This document shows positions 25,495 to 33,261 of a stretch of DNA of 47,183 bases, piece after piece (the stretch's first letter is position 1; each line of letters starts with the position of its first letter). A model generated the notes under the pieces. The model saw only the letters and a list, made by a program, of their open reading frames with translations. It was not told where the DNA came from and did no database searches. The stretch comes from Oscillospiraceae bacterium. GTDB lineage: Bacteria; Bacillota; Clostridia; Oscillospirales; CAG-272. The stretch is taken from the NCBI GenBank assembly GCA_015064685.1, contig SVRT01000017.1:1-47183 (forward strand). Direction: 5' to 3'. The position numbers and the translations under genes were made by a program.

Positions 25495-25974
25495 ATGGCA
25501 ACAGTAAAAATCATTACCGTAGGAACACTCAAGGAGGATTATCTCCGTGCCGCCGTTGCTGAATACGAAAAGCGAATTTCGGGATTCTGCAAGGTTGAAT
25601 CAATAAACCTCAAGGAGGCAAAGCTTCCGCAGGATCCGTCTGACGGAGACATCCGTCGCGCGCTTTCCGAGGAGGCAAAGCAGATCCTGGCAAATATGCC
25701 CGACCGCGCATACAAGATCGCAATGTGCGTCGAGGGAAAGCAATTCTCCTCCGAGGAGCTCGCCGGGAAGATAGACGGCGCGTTTTCGTCCGCTAACGAG
25801 ATATGCTTCGTCATAGGCTCGTCTCACGGGCTTGACGACAGCGTAAAAAACGCGGCAGACCTCCGTCTGTCCGTTTCGAAGCTCACATTTCCCCACCAGC
25901 TTATGCGCGTGGTCCTTCTTGAAAGCATTTACAGATGCCTTAACATTATCAAAGGTACAAAATATCATAAATAA
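25495..25974 (+). CDS. rlmH: 23S rRNA pseudouridine-1915 N3-methyltransferase
   Basis: This 159-residue SPOUT methyltransferase has the standard length for RlmH. The knotted C-terminal region carries FVIGSSHGLDD and the diagnostic ending FPHQLMRVVLLESIYRCLNI followed by IKGTKYHK. RlmH methylates pseudouridine 1915 in helix 69 of assembled 70S ribosomes. AGAGG lies upstream within the end of yycJ. It is the last gene of the galK operon. Confidence 0.96.
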   Translation: MATVKIITVGTLKEDYLRAAVAEYEKRISGFCKVESINLKEAKLPQDPSDGDIRRALSEEAKQILANMPDRAYKIAMCVEGKQFSSEELAGKIDGAFSSANEICFVIGSSHGLDDSVKNAADLRLSVSKLTFPHQLMRVVLLESIYRCLNIIKGTKYHK

Positions 25975-25976
25975 GT

Positions 25977-26004
25977 AAAAAACGGCTCACTCGAGCCGTT
26001 TTTG
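25977..26004 (+). terminator. Intrinsic terminator of the galK-rlmH operon
   Basis: AAAAACGGCTC pairs with GAGCCGTTTTT around loop ACTC (core arms 25981-25988 and 25993-26000), followed by a T tract. Confidence 0.9.
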
Positions 26005-26056
26005 TTATATTCCCAAAGCATTTTTCATATATTTTCTAAAAACAACGGAGATGCCT

Positions 26057-26557
26057 ATGAAAAGACTTTCCTTCATTTTGATCATCTTTTTATTTTTCAC
26101 TCTCCCGTCCTGTGCAGAGCAGGATCTCCCCTCCTGCCGAGAGATACTCAACGGGATAATGCAAACAGAAATCGGTCTGCCCGCAGGTAGGATATATTCG
26201 TCGGCGGCATCTGAATGCGACGAGGAATATTTATCCGATCAGCTCATAAACGCACTCTACGGCAACGGCTCCTGTCCCGTTATGGCAGAAGGATGGCTTG
26301 ACGTTGCTATCTTTCTTCCCTCCTCATCTCACCCCTGCGAATTTGCGGTTTTTCTCTGCGACAGCGAGGATACCGCAGACGATACTGCACGTATGCTCTG
26401 TCGCAGGCTCGACCTTATCCGCACCGCGAAGGAGAACGGAAAGCTCAGCTCGTATTTCGAAACCGCCACTATCACGGTAATGCGCAACTACGTTCTCTTA
26501 ATCGTCTCATCCGACACTCAGAACGCGCTGAATGTAGCATCGAAAATTATAAAGTGA
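26057..26557 (+). CDS. DUF4358-like lipoprotein
   Basis: This 166-residue protein has a lipoprotein signal (basic MKR, hydrophobic core, lipobox LPSC at about 16-19). The mature part carries a pattern typical of DUF4358: FAVFLCDSEDTADD, then RRLDLIRTAKENG, then a strand pair ending NYVLLIVSSD. Such proteins are common, uncharacterised clostridial lipoproteins. Two ATGs compete; GGAG is 6 bases before the second (26057), which also gives a cleaner signal peptide. It would be anchored on the outer face of the membrane. Confidence 0.72.
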   Translation: MKRLSFILIIFLFFTLPSCAEQDLPSCREILNGIMQTEIGLPAGRIYSSAASECDEEYLSDQLINALYGNGSCPVMAEGWLDVAIFLPSSSHPCEFAVFLCDSEDTADDTARMLCRRLDLIRTAKENGKLSSYFETATITVMRNYVLLIVSSDTQNALNVASKIIK

Positions 26558-26572
26558 TTTCCTGCGTTTTTA

Positions 26573-26601
26573 TTGACACCACTTCCCTTTTGTGATATAC
26601 T
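26573..26601 (+). promoter_or_regulatory. Sigma-A promoter of the deacetylase gene
   Basis: TTGACA (26573-26578), 17-base spacer, TATACT (26596-26601), with GGGAGG 7 bases before the ATG at 26636. Confidence 0.85.
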
Positions 26602-26635
26602 TTATTCAAATAAGACCCACGTGGGAGGATAGAAA

Positions 26636-27343
26636 ATGAGTTGGAAAGATAAATACCTCAAGGCGGTCACCTTCAGCTATGACGACGGAGTGACTCAGGA
26701 TATAAGAATGATCGAGCTTCTCAACAAATACGGACTAAAAGCTACCTTCAACCTCAATTCCGAGCTTCTCGGAAAAAGAGGAATGTTGACCTATCAAGGC
26801 GTTCGCGCGTCACACTACAAGGTCGCGCCCGAGGACGTAAAAGAGATATATGTTGGTCATGAGGTCGCAGTTCACACCCTTACGCACCCCCGCCTGCCCG
26901 ACCTTGACGACGCTGAGGTCATCCGCCAGGTCGAGACCGACAGACAGAACCTCTCCGCGCTCGTCGGATACGAGGTCATCGGTATGGCATACCCCTGCGG
27001 CGGAGTTAACAACGACGACAGAGTTGCTGCGCTCATCCGTGAGAACACGGGTGTAAAGTACGCGCGCACGATCAAGAGCATTGACAGCTTTGACCTCCAG
27101 GACAATCTCTACCGCTTCAACCCAAACGTTCACGACGTTTTCGAGGGCGACAGACTTATGGAGCTCGGACGCCGCTTTGTCGAGTCTAATCCCGACAAGC
27201 CGCAGATTCTCTATGTCTGGGGACACTCTTACGAGATGGACTTCAAGGAGGACAACTGGGCGCGTCTTGAGGAATTATTCAAACTCGTCGCAAACAGAGA
27301 CGACGTCTTCTACGGCACAAACAAGGAAGTTCTCCTTGATTAA
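26636..27343 (+). CDS. Polysaccharide deacetylase-family protein (CE4), cytosolic
   Basis: This 235-residue CE4/NodB-fold protein has SYDDG (14-18), with the catalytic Asp pair, and the metal-binding HTLTHP motif near residue 81. The MAYPCGG strand and the C-terminal WGHSYEMD also fit. CE4 enzymes remove N- or O-acetyl groups from chitin oligomers, peptidoglycan or xylan. No signal peptide is visible, which points to an intracellular sugar or oligosaccharide substrate. The gene is monocistronic. Confidence 0.88.
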   Translation: MSWKDKYLKAVTFSYDDGVTQDIRMIELLNKYGLKATFNLNSELLGKRGMLTYQGVRASHYKVAPEDVKEIYVGHEVAVHTLTHPRLPDLDDAEVIRQVETDRQNLSALVGYEVIGMAYPCGGVNNDDRVAALIRENTGVKYARTIKSIDSFDLQDNLYRFNPNVHDVFEGDRLMELGRRFVESNPDKPQILYVWGHSYEMDFKEDNWARLEELFKLVANRDDVFYGTNKEVLLD

Positions 27344-27355
27344 TATGTTTAGACA

Positions 27356-27385
27356 AAGCGCACTCTTTCGCAAAAGAGTGCGCTT
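27356..27385 (+). terminator. Hairpin terminator of the deacetylase gene
   Basis: AAGCGCACTCTTT (27356-27368) pairs with AAAGAGTGCGCTT (27373-27385) around CGCA; CAAATTTTG follows. Confidence 0.8.
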
Positions 27386-27419
27386 CAAATTTTGATTTAT
27401 CAAACTGTTTAAATTGTCT

Positions 27420-27600
27420 TTCACGGCTAAAAATTCACTCCACGGTACGCTTTGCGCCGTAGGGACCGACGTCCTCGGCGGTCCGCAAAGCAAACGCCCA
27501 TAAAACCCTTATGGCTGAAAAGATACAAGCGTATCGAAGCGGACCGCCGAGGACGTCGGTCCCTACGGTTATTTGTTGTCGTTTGACTTATAGCCGTGAA
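27420..27600. mobile_element. MITE-like palindromic element
   Basis: The outer ends TTCACGGCTA (27420-27429) and TAGCCGTGAA (27591-27600) are inverted repeats. Inside lies a perfect 30-base inverted repeat (27457-27486 against 27539-27568) whose arm contains GGGACCGACGTCCTCGGCGG. The centre carries a further small hairpin CATAAAACCCTTATG. No coding capacity is present. The structure fits a non-autonomous transposable or REP-like element. No clear target-site duplication is visible. Confidence 0.75.
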
Positions 27601-27647
27601 GTATTTTAAATGGGTTTGCAATTATTATCCCACCGATAAACCCCAAT

Positions 27648-28094
27648 TTATATCATCGTTCCTATCCAATATATGATACCGTACACCGCGCCGGCTATCG
27701 TACCGTATAGGAGGACGGGTCCTGCAACTGTAAATATCTTCGCTCCCACTCCGAGGATAAAGCCCTCGGCTTTTGAATCTATCGCGGGCGACACGACCGA
27801 GTTTGCAAATCCGGTAATGGGTACTAGCGTTCCGCCCCCCGCTCTCTTTGCGATCTTTTCAAACACACCGAGTCCCGACAAGAGCGCCGCGATGAAGATC
27901 AAGGTCACCGAGCAGAGTGTTCCCGCATCCTTTTGCTCCATTCCAATAAAGTCACGGTAGATGCAGACGAGTCCCTGCCCCAAAATACAGATCCCACCAC
28001 CGACAAAAAACGCCCATATACAGTTTTTGACCGTCGGGGAGGACGGGGCGTGCGCGTCGGCAAACTTTTTATATGCTTTCTTTTCAATATTCAT
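27648..28094 (-). CDS. spoVAC: Stage V sporulation protein AC
   Basis: This 148-residue membrane protein matches SpoVAC in length and sequence: KNCIWAFFVGGGICILGQ at the start, KDAGTLCSVTLIF, GGGTLVPITGFANSVVSPAI and GVGAKIFTVAGPVLLYG. With SpoVAD and SpoVAEb it forms the channel that moves dipicolinic acid into the spore and out during germination. In most spore-formers spoVAD and spoVAE follow directly. Here the downstream DNA is the palindromic element and then a convergent gene, so spoVAC is alone. AGAGG precedes the ATG. Confidence 0.92.
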   Translation of the reverse strand: MNIEKKAYKKFADAHAPSSPTVKNCIWAFFVGGGICILGQGLVCIYRDFIGMEQKDAGTLCSVTLIFIAALLSGLGVFEKIAKRAGGGTLVPITGFANSVVSPAIDSKAEGFILGVGAKIFTVAGPVLLYGTIAGAVYGIIYWIGTMI

Positions 28095-28208
28095 TTCATT
28101 ACCTCTCTTTTTTCTTATTTTTCCCCATAATGAGACAATAATTCCCTAAAGTAATACCGTGGACTCCGAAAAAACATTGGAGCTGAAACCAAAAATTGAC
28201 TATTTTTC

Positions 28209-28237
28209 TTGACAAATCCGCGGAAAAATAATATAAT
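28209..28237 (+). promoter_or_regulatory. Sigma-A promoter of the coiled-coil gene
   Basis: TTGACA (28209-28214), 17-base spacer, TATAAT (28232-28237). Confidence 0.88.
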
Positions 28238-28284
28238 AAAAGCAGAAAGTCAAAATACCGATTGCAGAAAGGAACGCTTGAAAT

Positions 28285-28752
28285 ATGTCAAGATGGGATG
28301 AGATCAAAAAAAGTCTCGGCGCAATTGCCGACAAGACCGCAACAAAGACCCGAGAGCTCACCGACACAGCATCACTTAAAATAAAGATCGCCTCCAAGGA
28401 GGCGGACAGAGATACCGAATACAAAATACTCGGCAAGCTCACCTATTCAAAGCTCAAGGGGCATAAAGGCACCGAGGCGATCACCGAGCGTATCTCCGAA
28501 ACTATTGAAAGAATAGATAAAATTAACGGAGAGCTCGCCTCCCTAAAAGCAGAAGAAGCATCAAGGCGCGAAGCAAAAGCAGCCGAAAAGGTTGCCAAAG
28601 AGGTTGAGAAAGCCAAGGAAGAGGAACGCGCCAAGGAAAAAGCGAAAGCCGAGGAAAAGATCGTTATGGATCAGTTTAACGAGGCAAGACGCGAAGCTGA
28701 CGCAGAATACGAAAAGGCTAAAAATGCAGCTGAAGAGGCAAAAAACGCTTGA
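28285..28752 (+). CDS. Coiled-coil protein of unknown function
   Basis: This 155-residue soluble protein is almost entirely helical. The first 90 residues contain MSRWDEIKKSLGAIADKTA, a Thr-rich segment and an ISETIERIDKINGELASL heptad region. From residue 92 it is a low-complexity Ala/Lys/Glu coil. A short basic N-terminus followed by a helical pair is a frequent layout in small clostridial proteins. No enzymatic motif is seen. AAAGGA lies upstream of the ATG. The gene has a consensus promoter and no partner, so it is probably constitutively expressed. Confidence 0.75.
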   Translation: MSRWDEIKKSLGAIADKTATKTRELTDTASLKIKIASKEADRDTEYKILGKLTYSKLKGHKGTEAITERISETIERIDKINGELASLKAEEASRREAKAAEKVAKEVEKAKEEERAKEKAKAEEKIVMDQFNEARREADAEYEKAKNAAEEAKNA

Positions 28753-28760
28753 TATCCTCT

Positions 28761-28793
28761 CTTCTTCCCGACCAATAAAAGGTCGGGAAGAAG
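28761..28793 (+). terminator. Hairpin downstream of the coiled-coil gene
   Basis: CTTCTTCCCGACC (28761-28773) pairs perfectly with GGTCGGGAAGAAG (28781-28793). No U-tract follows, so this may be a first pause or stability hairpin. Confidence 0.55.
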
Positions 28794-28850
28794 CTCTCAG
28801 GATGCGTTTGCAATCCAAAGTTTACAAAGATAAACAAAATCACGGTTGAC

Positions 28851-28885
28851 GAATGCAATTTTGATTGTATTCGCTTTATTTTTTT
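28851..28885 (+). terminator. Second hairpin with T-run downstream of the coiled-coil gene
   Basis: GAATGCAAT (28851-28859) pairs with ATTGTATTC (28864-28872) with one G-U, then GCTTTATTTTTTT. A plausible weak terminator. Confidence 0.5.
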
Positions 28886-28903
28886 GCTTTATCGCGTAAG
28901 TTC

Positions 28904-28918
28904 GCAACTTAAGGTTGC
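28904..28918. promoter_or_regulatory. Palindrome that may be an operator for the HTH-mutase fusion
   Basis: GCAAC-TTAAG-GTTGC is a perfect 5-5-5 palindrome 22 bases upstream of the -35 box of the HTH-phosphomutase gene. Its size and place fit an XRE-family repressor site. Autoregulation is inference. Confidence 0.35.
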
Positions 28919-28940
28919 ATAAATATCAAGGTAAAGTTGG

Positions 28941-28969
28941 TTGAAAATTAGCTTTCCGTTTGGTATAAT
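28941..28969 (+). promoter_or_regulatory. Sigma-A promoter of the HTH-phosphohexomutase gene
   Basis: TTGAAA (28941-28946), 17-base spacer, TATAAT (28964-28969). The initiation site falls before the ATG at 28981, so that longer start is possible, but AAGGAG points to 29023. Confidence 0.82.
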
Positions 28970-29022
28970 AATAGAGTATTATGTGTATTATGGCTAATAG
29001 CGCACAAAAGGAGAACAGTATT

Positions 29023-30639
29023 ATGACAATCGGTCAGAAGATCGTACAACTCAGAACCTCTGCAGACATTTCTCAGGAACAGCTCTCGGAAACACTCGGA
29101 GTCTCGAGACAGTCGGTTTCAAAGTGGGAGACCGATCAGGCACTTCCCCAGATAGACAAGGTGCTTCAGATCGCAGAGCTTTTCAACGTTTCGACAGACG
29201 AGCTTCTTCGTGACAAGCTCGAGATCAAGGACACAAGCAAGAAAACACACAACAAATACTTTGGGACCGACGGCTTCAGAGGTGAGGCTAACGTAAACCT
29301 CACGTCCATCCAAGCCTATAAGGTAGGCCGATTCCTCGGATGGTATTATTCTTCAAAGCTCTCGGGATGCACGAAGGCAGGCTACCGCCCGAGAATAGTA
29401 ATCGGTAAGGACACAAGACGCTCAAGCTATATGCTCGAGTACTCCATCGCAGCGGGAATCACCGCTTCGGGCGCGGACGTTTATATGCTCCACGTTACCA
29501 CAACCCCGAGCGTCTCATACGTCACGCGTATGGACGAGTTTGATTGCGGTATTATGATCACCGCATCTCACAATCCCTTCTACGATAACGGAATCAAGGT
29601 CATTAACTCTCACGGAGAGAAGCTCGACGATGCAACAACTGCTTATATCGAGGCATACCTCGACGGCGACCTCGCCGCTATCGGCGTTGCGGGTGACGAT
29701 CTTCCCTTCGCTCAGAAATCAAAGATCGGTTGCATTCACGACTACGTTTCGGGAAGAAACCGCTATATCGGATATCTCATCTCGGTTGCATCCAATTCCT
29801 ATAAGAAGCTCAAGATAGGTCTTGACTGTGCTAACGGCGCGTCCTGGAATATCGCCAACGCGGTCTTCTCTGCTCTCGGAGCGCAGACCTACGTTGTAGG
29901 TAACGAGCCTGACGGTCTCAACGTAAACGAGGGCTGCGGCTCAACTCATATTGAAAATCTCCAGAAGCTCGTCAAGGAAAAGCACCTCGATCTTGGTTTC
30001 GCATTTGACGGTGACGCTGACAGATGTATCGCGGTCGACGAAAACGGAAACGTCGTAGACGGCGATGCTATAATCTATATTCTCGGAAAGAGACTCAAGA
30101 ATCGCGGAATGCTCAAGGATAATACGGTCGTAGCGACGGTAATGTCCAACAGCGGCTTCGTCGCAAGCCTTGAAAAGATAGGTATCAAGTGCGAGCAGAC
30201 CGCAGTTGGTGACCGCTTCGTATATGAGTGCATGCAGAATAATAACTACGCTATCGGCGGCGAGCAATCGGGTCATATCATTATGAAAAAGTATGCGACC
30301 ACGGGTGACGGAATCCTCACGGCTATTATGGTAGCCGAGGAGATCTGCGACTCAAAATCAAGCCTTGCAAAGCTTGCCGAGCCCGTAATGCTCTATCCTC
30401 AGTACACGAAGAATATTCGCGTTCGCGACAAGGCAGCAGTCCTTGCAGACAAGAACGTACTTGAGGCAAAGGATAAGGTTGAAAAGCTCATAAATAAGAA
30501 CGGTCGCGCCCTTCTCCGTCAGAGCGGAACCGAGCCCGTTATCAGAGTTATGATCGAAAGCGTAAGCGAGGAGACCTGCGTAGAATACGCTAATATCATC
30601 GCCGACGCGATCATCGCCGGCGGACACACGGTTGAATAA
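29023..30639 (+). CDS. XRE-type HTH domain fused to a phosphoglucosamine/phosphomannomutase
   Basis: This 538-residue fusion begins with a complete XRE helix-turn-helix (about 3-62: GQKIVQLRTSADISQEQLSE, then SRQSVSKWETDQALP). A short linker follows and then a complete alpha-D-phosphohexomutase starting at KYFGTDGFRG (79-88). TASHNP carries the catalytic Ser182, DGDADR (329-334) binds magnesium, GEQSGH (413-418) contacts the sugar, and RQSGTEPVIRV (499-509) is the phosphate-binding loop. The GTDGFRG start is typical of GlmM, which makes glucosamine-1-phosphate for peptidoglycan. If it is the cell's only GlmM it would link wall precursor synthesis to transcription. The fusion is one continuous frame with one promoter and terminator, so it is not an assembly artefact of two operon genes. 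Confidence 0.9.
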   Translation: MTIGQKIVQLRTSADISQEQLSETLGVSRQSVSKWETDQALPQIDKVLQIAELFNVSTDELLRDKLEIKDTSKKTHNKYFGTDGFRGEANVNLTSIQAYKVGRFLGWYYSSKLSGCTKAGYRPRIVIGKDTRRSSYMLEYSIAAGITASGADVYMLHVTTTPSVSYVTRMDEFDCGIMITASHNPFYDNGIKVINSHGEKLDDATTAYIEAYLDGDLAAIGVAGDDLPFAQKSKIGCIHDYVSGRNRYIGYLISVASNSYKKLKIGLDCANGASWNIANAVFSALGAQTYVVGNEPDGLNVNEGCGSTHIENLQKLVKEKHLDLGFAFDGDADRCIAVDENGNVVDGDAIIYILGKRLKNRGMLKDNTVVATVMSNSGFVASLEKIGIKCEQTAVGDRFVYECMQNNNYAIGGEQSGHIIMKKYATTGDGILTAIMVAEEICDSKSSLAKLAEPVMLYPQYTKNIRVRDKAAVLADKNVLEAKDKVEKLINKNGRALLRQSGTEPVIRVMIESVSEETCVEYANIIADAIIAGGHTVE

Positions 30640-30646
30640 TCAGAGA

Positions 30647-30687
30647 AATAACAAAAGACCCACTCGGCGAGTGGGTCTTTTGTTATT
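30647..30687. terminator. Bidirectional terminator between convergent genes
   Basis: A 19-base stem (arms 30647-30665 and 30669-30687, core AAAAGACCCACTC/GAGTGGGTCTTTT) with loop GGC. Both flanks are A/T tracts, so it can stop transcription in either direction. Confidence 0.9.
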
Positions 30688-30705
30688 AAACTAAGATCTG
30701 ACAGA

Positions 30706-32349
30706 TCAAAACATTTTAAACATTACACCGTACCGCAACCCCTTGGCATACAGCTTTCCCTTTTCAACGCTATATTCCGCCTTCTCTTCGTCCCAGATGT
30801 TATATAGCTTTACCGTATTCCCGACGCAATCGATCTCAACGTCGATAGGACTTGGCTCATTCATATCACGGAGAGTATTCATCCAATTATCGCTTTTATT
30901 TCTCACGAATACGAGCGTAGTCCTTCTTCCCTTCAAAGCAAGTATATAGGCTTTATCAGTGGAAAGATCTACGGGATCGAATCCCTCTCTGTCAAATTCA
31001 ACGCCTCGGACAAGGTCCGAAAGAGGCTTGAAAAATCTATATAGCATCTTGCTTTCGACGTATCTTCTGTCCCAATGCCAGATGTTTCCGCATCCTCCGC
31101 TTCCGACGAACAAGGGAGTATAGACGCAGTCTACGAATATGATCCCTCTGTCATCCGCTGAATAATAGCGAAATTCACCGCTATGGCAATCGTTCACCGC
31201 CCCGGTTTCCGAAAGAAGCATCGGGCGATCTTTTGTTCTCATAAGATCGAATACGTCTTTTATGGAGTCCATCGGGCTTCCTCCGCAGATCTTGTAGGAC
31301 GCGCCCTGATCAAGATATCGGTGTATCTGCAAGACATCGGTCTTGTCCCAACAAAAATCCTTATAGCTTTTCGCGCTCCGATCCGAGTCAAGGCTTCCAA
31401 GCGAATTCGTGACGAGCTGATGCGGGAAAAGTGCTTTTACGCGCGGAAGGATCTTTTCGTTCCATTCTAAGATCAAGGGATATCCTCCGCCCACGCAGTT
31501 CATTTCGTTCCAAAGCTCTATCATAGCAACCTCCGTGTCGCCCGAATATCGCTTCGCAAGCTCGCCGATCTTGTACATCCAAGCCTCGACGTATTCTTCG
31601 TCAGTCAGCCATTGACCGCTGGACAGGCAAGGCTTTCCGTTGTGATAAAGCTGTTTGTTAAACGCGCTTTTTTTGTCATAAATAAAGTGTCTGAATTGCT
31701 CTATTGTAAACTTGAGTTTGAGACCGTGCTTTCTCGCCAAGGACACTAAAGCATCGATTCTGGAAAGCTTTACGGCATCAAGCTCGTACGTGTTTTCGGT
31801 ATCGGGAGACCAATAATCGTGGCCAAGCCAGATACGTATTACGTTAACGCCGTTTTCCTTACACTTTTTCATCCAACGCTCGTACTGAGCAAGCCCTATG
31901 TATGCCACACTGCCCGAAAGGGCAAATTCAGTACCGCTTGATACCTCATACGGCGTAGGTGAGCAGAGGTTTATACCGACCCAGAAAAACGGCTCGCCGT
32001 CGCTGTAGGTGAAGTATCTTTTGTCATTACTCGACACCTCTACGTATCCGTGTCGCGCAGAGTCTAAAACACACAGTGTGTCGCTGTCGATCATATTTTC
32101 ACCGCTGTATGCTTCAAAAACATACTTTCCGGACTCATGCGGTGTAAAACGGGCTACTGTAATGGGGTCTCCGACGGTCTTAGTTTTCTCAAAGCCCTCG
32201 TGATCGTAAGAAAGCTCGATAGGCTGATGCTTAAATGAATATACCGTGTGCTTCTTTCCGGATGGCGCGGTGACCTCGATCCGCTCCGCTTTTTCGTCCA
32301 ATATGATCTCAATTCGTCCGTATCTGCAAAAATCACCGAAAAATTTCAT
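30706..32349 (-). CDS. GH5-like TIM-barrel glycosidase with N-terminal DUF5060-type domain
   Basis: This 547-residue protein has a beta-sandwich-like N-terminal domain (about 1-95, resembling DUF5060), then a TIM-barrel starting at KRYFTYSDGEPFFWVGINL. ELWNEMN carries the likely acid/base Glu and LLSETGA the nucleophile Glu, as in clan GH-A. The C-terminus is a small beta domain. No signal peptide is present, so it acts on imported substrates. The frame starts at 32376, but GGAGG lies 7 bases before the ATG at 32349. It follows the GRE-activase genes on the same strand but has its own promoter inside their terminator. Confidence 0.78.
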   Translation of the reverse strand: MKFFGDFCRYGRIEIILDEKAERIEVTAPSGKKHTVYSFKHQPIELSYDHEGFEKTKTVGDPITVARFTPHESGKYVFEAYSGENMIDSDTLCVLDSARHGYVEVSSNDKRYFTYSDGEPFFWVGINLCSPTPYEVSSGTEFALSGSVAYIGLAQYERWMKKCKENGVNVIRIWLGHDYWSPDTENTYELDAVKLSRIDALVSLARKHGLKLKFTIEQFRHFIYDKKSAFNKQLYHNGKPCLSSGQWLTDEEYVEAWMYKIGELAKRYSGDTEVAMIELWNEMNCVGGGYPLILEWNEKILPRVKALFPHQLVTNSLGSLDSDRSAKSYKDFCWDKTDVLQIHRYLDQGASYKICGGSPMDSIKDVFDLMRTKDRPMLLSETGAVNDCHSGEFRYYSADDRGIIFVDCVYTPLFVGSGGCGNIWHWDRRYVESKMLYRFFKPLSDLVRGVEFDREGFDPVDLSTDKAYILALKGRRTTLVFVRNKSDNWMNTLRDMNEPSPIDVEIDCVGNTVKLYNIWDEEKAEYSVEKGKLYAKGLRYGVMFKMF

Positions 32350-32377
32350 AGGAATTCCTCCGAAGTATGATAACACG

Positions 32378-32406
32378 ATTATATATCAAAAAAATTCCGC
32401 TGTCAA
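32378..32406 (-). promoter_or_regulatory. Sigma-A promoter of the GH5-like gene
   Basis: TTGACA (32401-32406), 17-base spacer, TATAAT (32378-32383). The -35 and the spacer lie inside the terminator of the upstream activase gene. Confidence 0.85.
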
Positions 32407-32421
32407 TAACACAGCGGAATT
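32393..32421 (-). terminator. Intrinsic terminator of the glycyl radical operon
   Basis: Read on the minus strand AATTCCGCTGT (32411-32421) pairs with ACAGCGGAATT (32393-32403) and is followed by a run of T, 12 bases past the activase stop. Confidence 0.88.
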
Positions 32422-32433
32422 TTACTTATTTTC

Positions 32434-33261
32434 TTACAGACACTCAATGTCCGCTTTCTCGCGGATGATCTCTCTCGCACGCTCCACTTCTTTGTCGGTC
32501 GGTAAAACCGGCGGCAAGCTGTTCGCCATTCCGAGCGCCTCGTATTTCGAGCCCGCGAGATTATGGTAAGGCAGGACTCGCACGCGCTTGACACTTGAGA
32601 GTGAGGACAGAAGCACCGCCATTTTTTCGATCTCTCCGTCATTGTATCCGGGGACGAAGGGTATGCGGATCTCAATGATCGCTCCAAGACCGTCGAGACG
32701 CCTTAAATTTTCGATTATGAGCTTGTTTGACACACCGGTACAGCGTTTATGCACTTCCTCGTTAACCGCCTTCAGATCAAACAAAAACGTGTCCGTGAAT
32801 GGCAATACCTTCTCAAAAGAGTCCCACGAAACGCATCCGCAGGTATCGATCGCGGTATTTATTCCTTCTCTTTTCAGTTCCTTTAAAAGCTCCGCGCAAA
32901 ATTCTGCCTGCATAAGACATTCGCCGCCCGAAAGCGTGACTCCGCCACCAGAACTCAAGTAAAAATCCCTGTCCTCAAGTAGCTCGGGGATGAGGTCATC
33001 GACCGTGACCTCTCTGCCATAAAGGACCCGCGCTTTGCCTAAGCAATCGTCGGTCGTAAAGCCCTCCTTTAGGCACTCGCCGCAAGAGATACACTTATGA
33101 GCGTAAAACGCGGTCTCGGGTCTTTGCGAAAGCCCCTCGGGATTATGACACCAAACGCACCGCAAGGGGCATCCCTTGAAAAATACGGTAGTCCTTATCC
33201 CGTCGCCGTCGTGTGTGGCAAAGTGCTTTATATCGGTAATAATTCCCTTTTTTTCTGTCAT
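32434..33261 (-). CDS. Glycyl radical enzyme activase (PflA-like radical SAM)
   Basis: This 275-residue radical SAM protein has C31-x3-C35-x2-C38 in CPLRCVWC, which ligates the 4Fe-4S cluster, and an insert with CISCGEC, a remnant or reduced ferredoxin-like cluster typical of activases for non-PFL glycyl radical enzymes. SSGGGVTLSGGECLMQ is the conserved SAM-binding stretch. It generates the glycyl radical on its partner using SAM. Its ATG overlaps the partner's stop (ATGA), so the two are translationally coupled. The frame extends to 33342, but that segment lies inside the partner gene. Confidence 0.92.
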   Translation of the reverse strand: MTEKKGIITDIKHFATHDGDGIRTTVFFKGCPLRCVWCHNPEGLSQRPETAFYAHKCISCGECLKEGFTTDDCLGKARVLYGREVTVDDLIPELLEDRDFYLSSGGGVTLSGGECLMQAEFCAELLKELKREGINTAIDTCGCVSWDSFEKVLPFTDTFLFDLKAVNEEVHKRCTGVSNKLIIENLRRLDGLGAIIEIRIPFVPGYNDGEIEKMAVLLSSLSSVKRVRVLPYHNLAGSKYEALGMANSLPPVLPTDKEVERAREIIREKADIECL

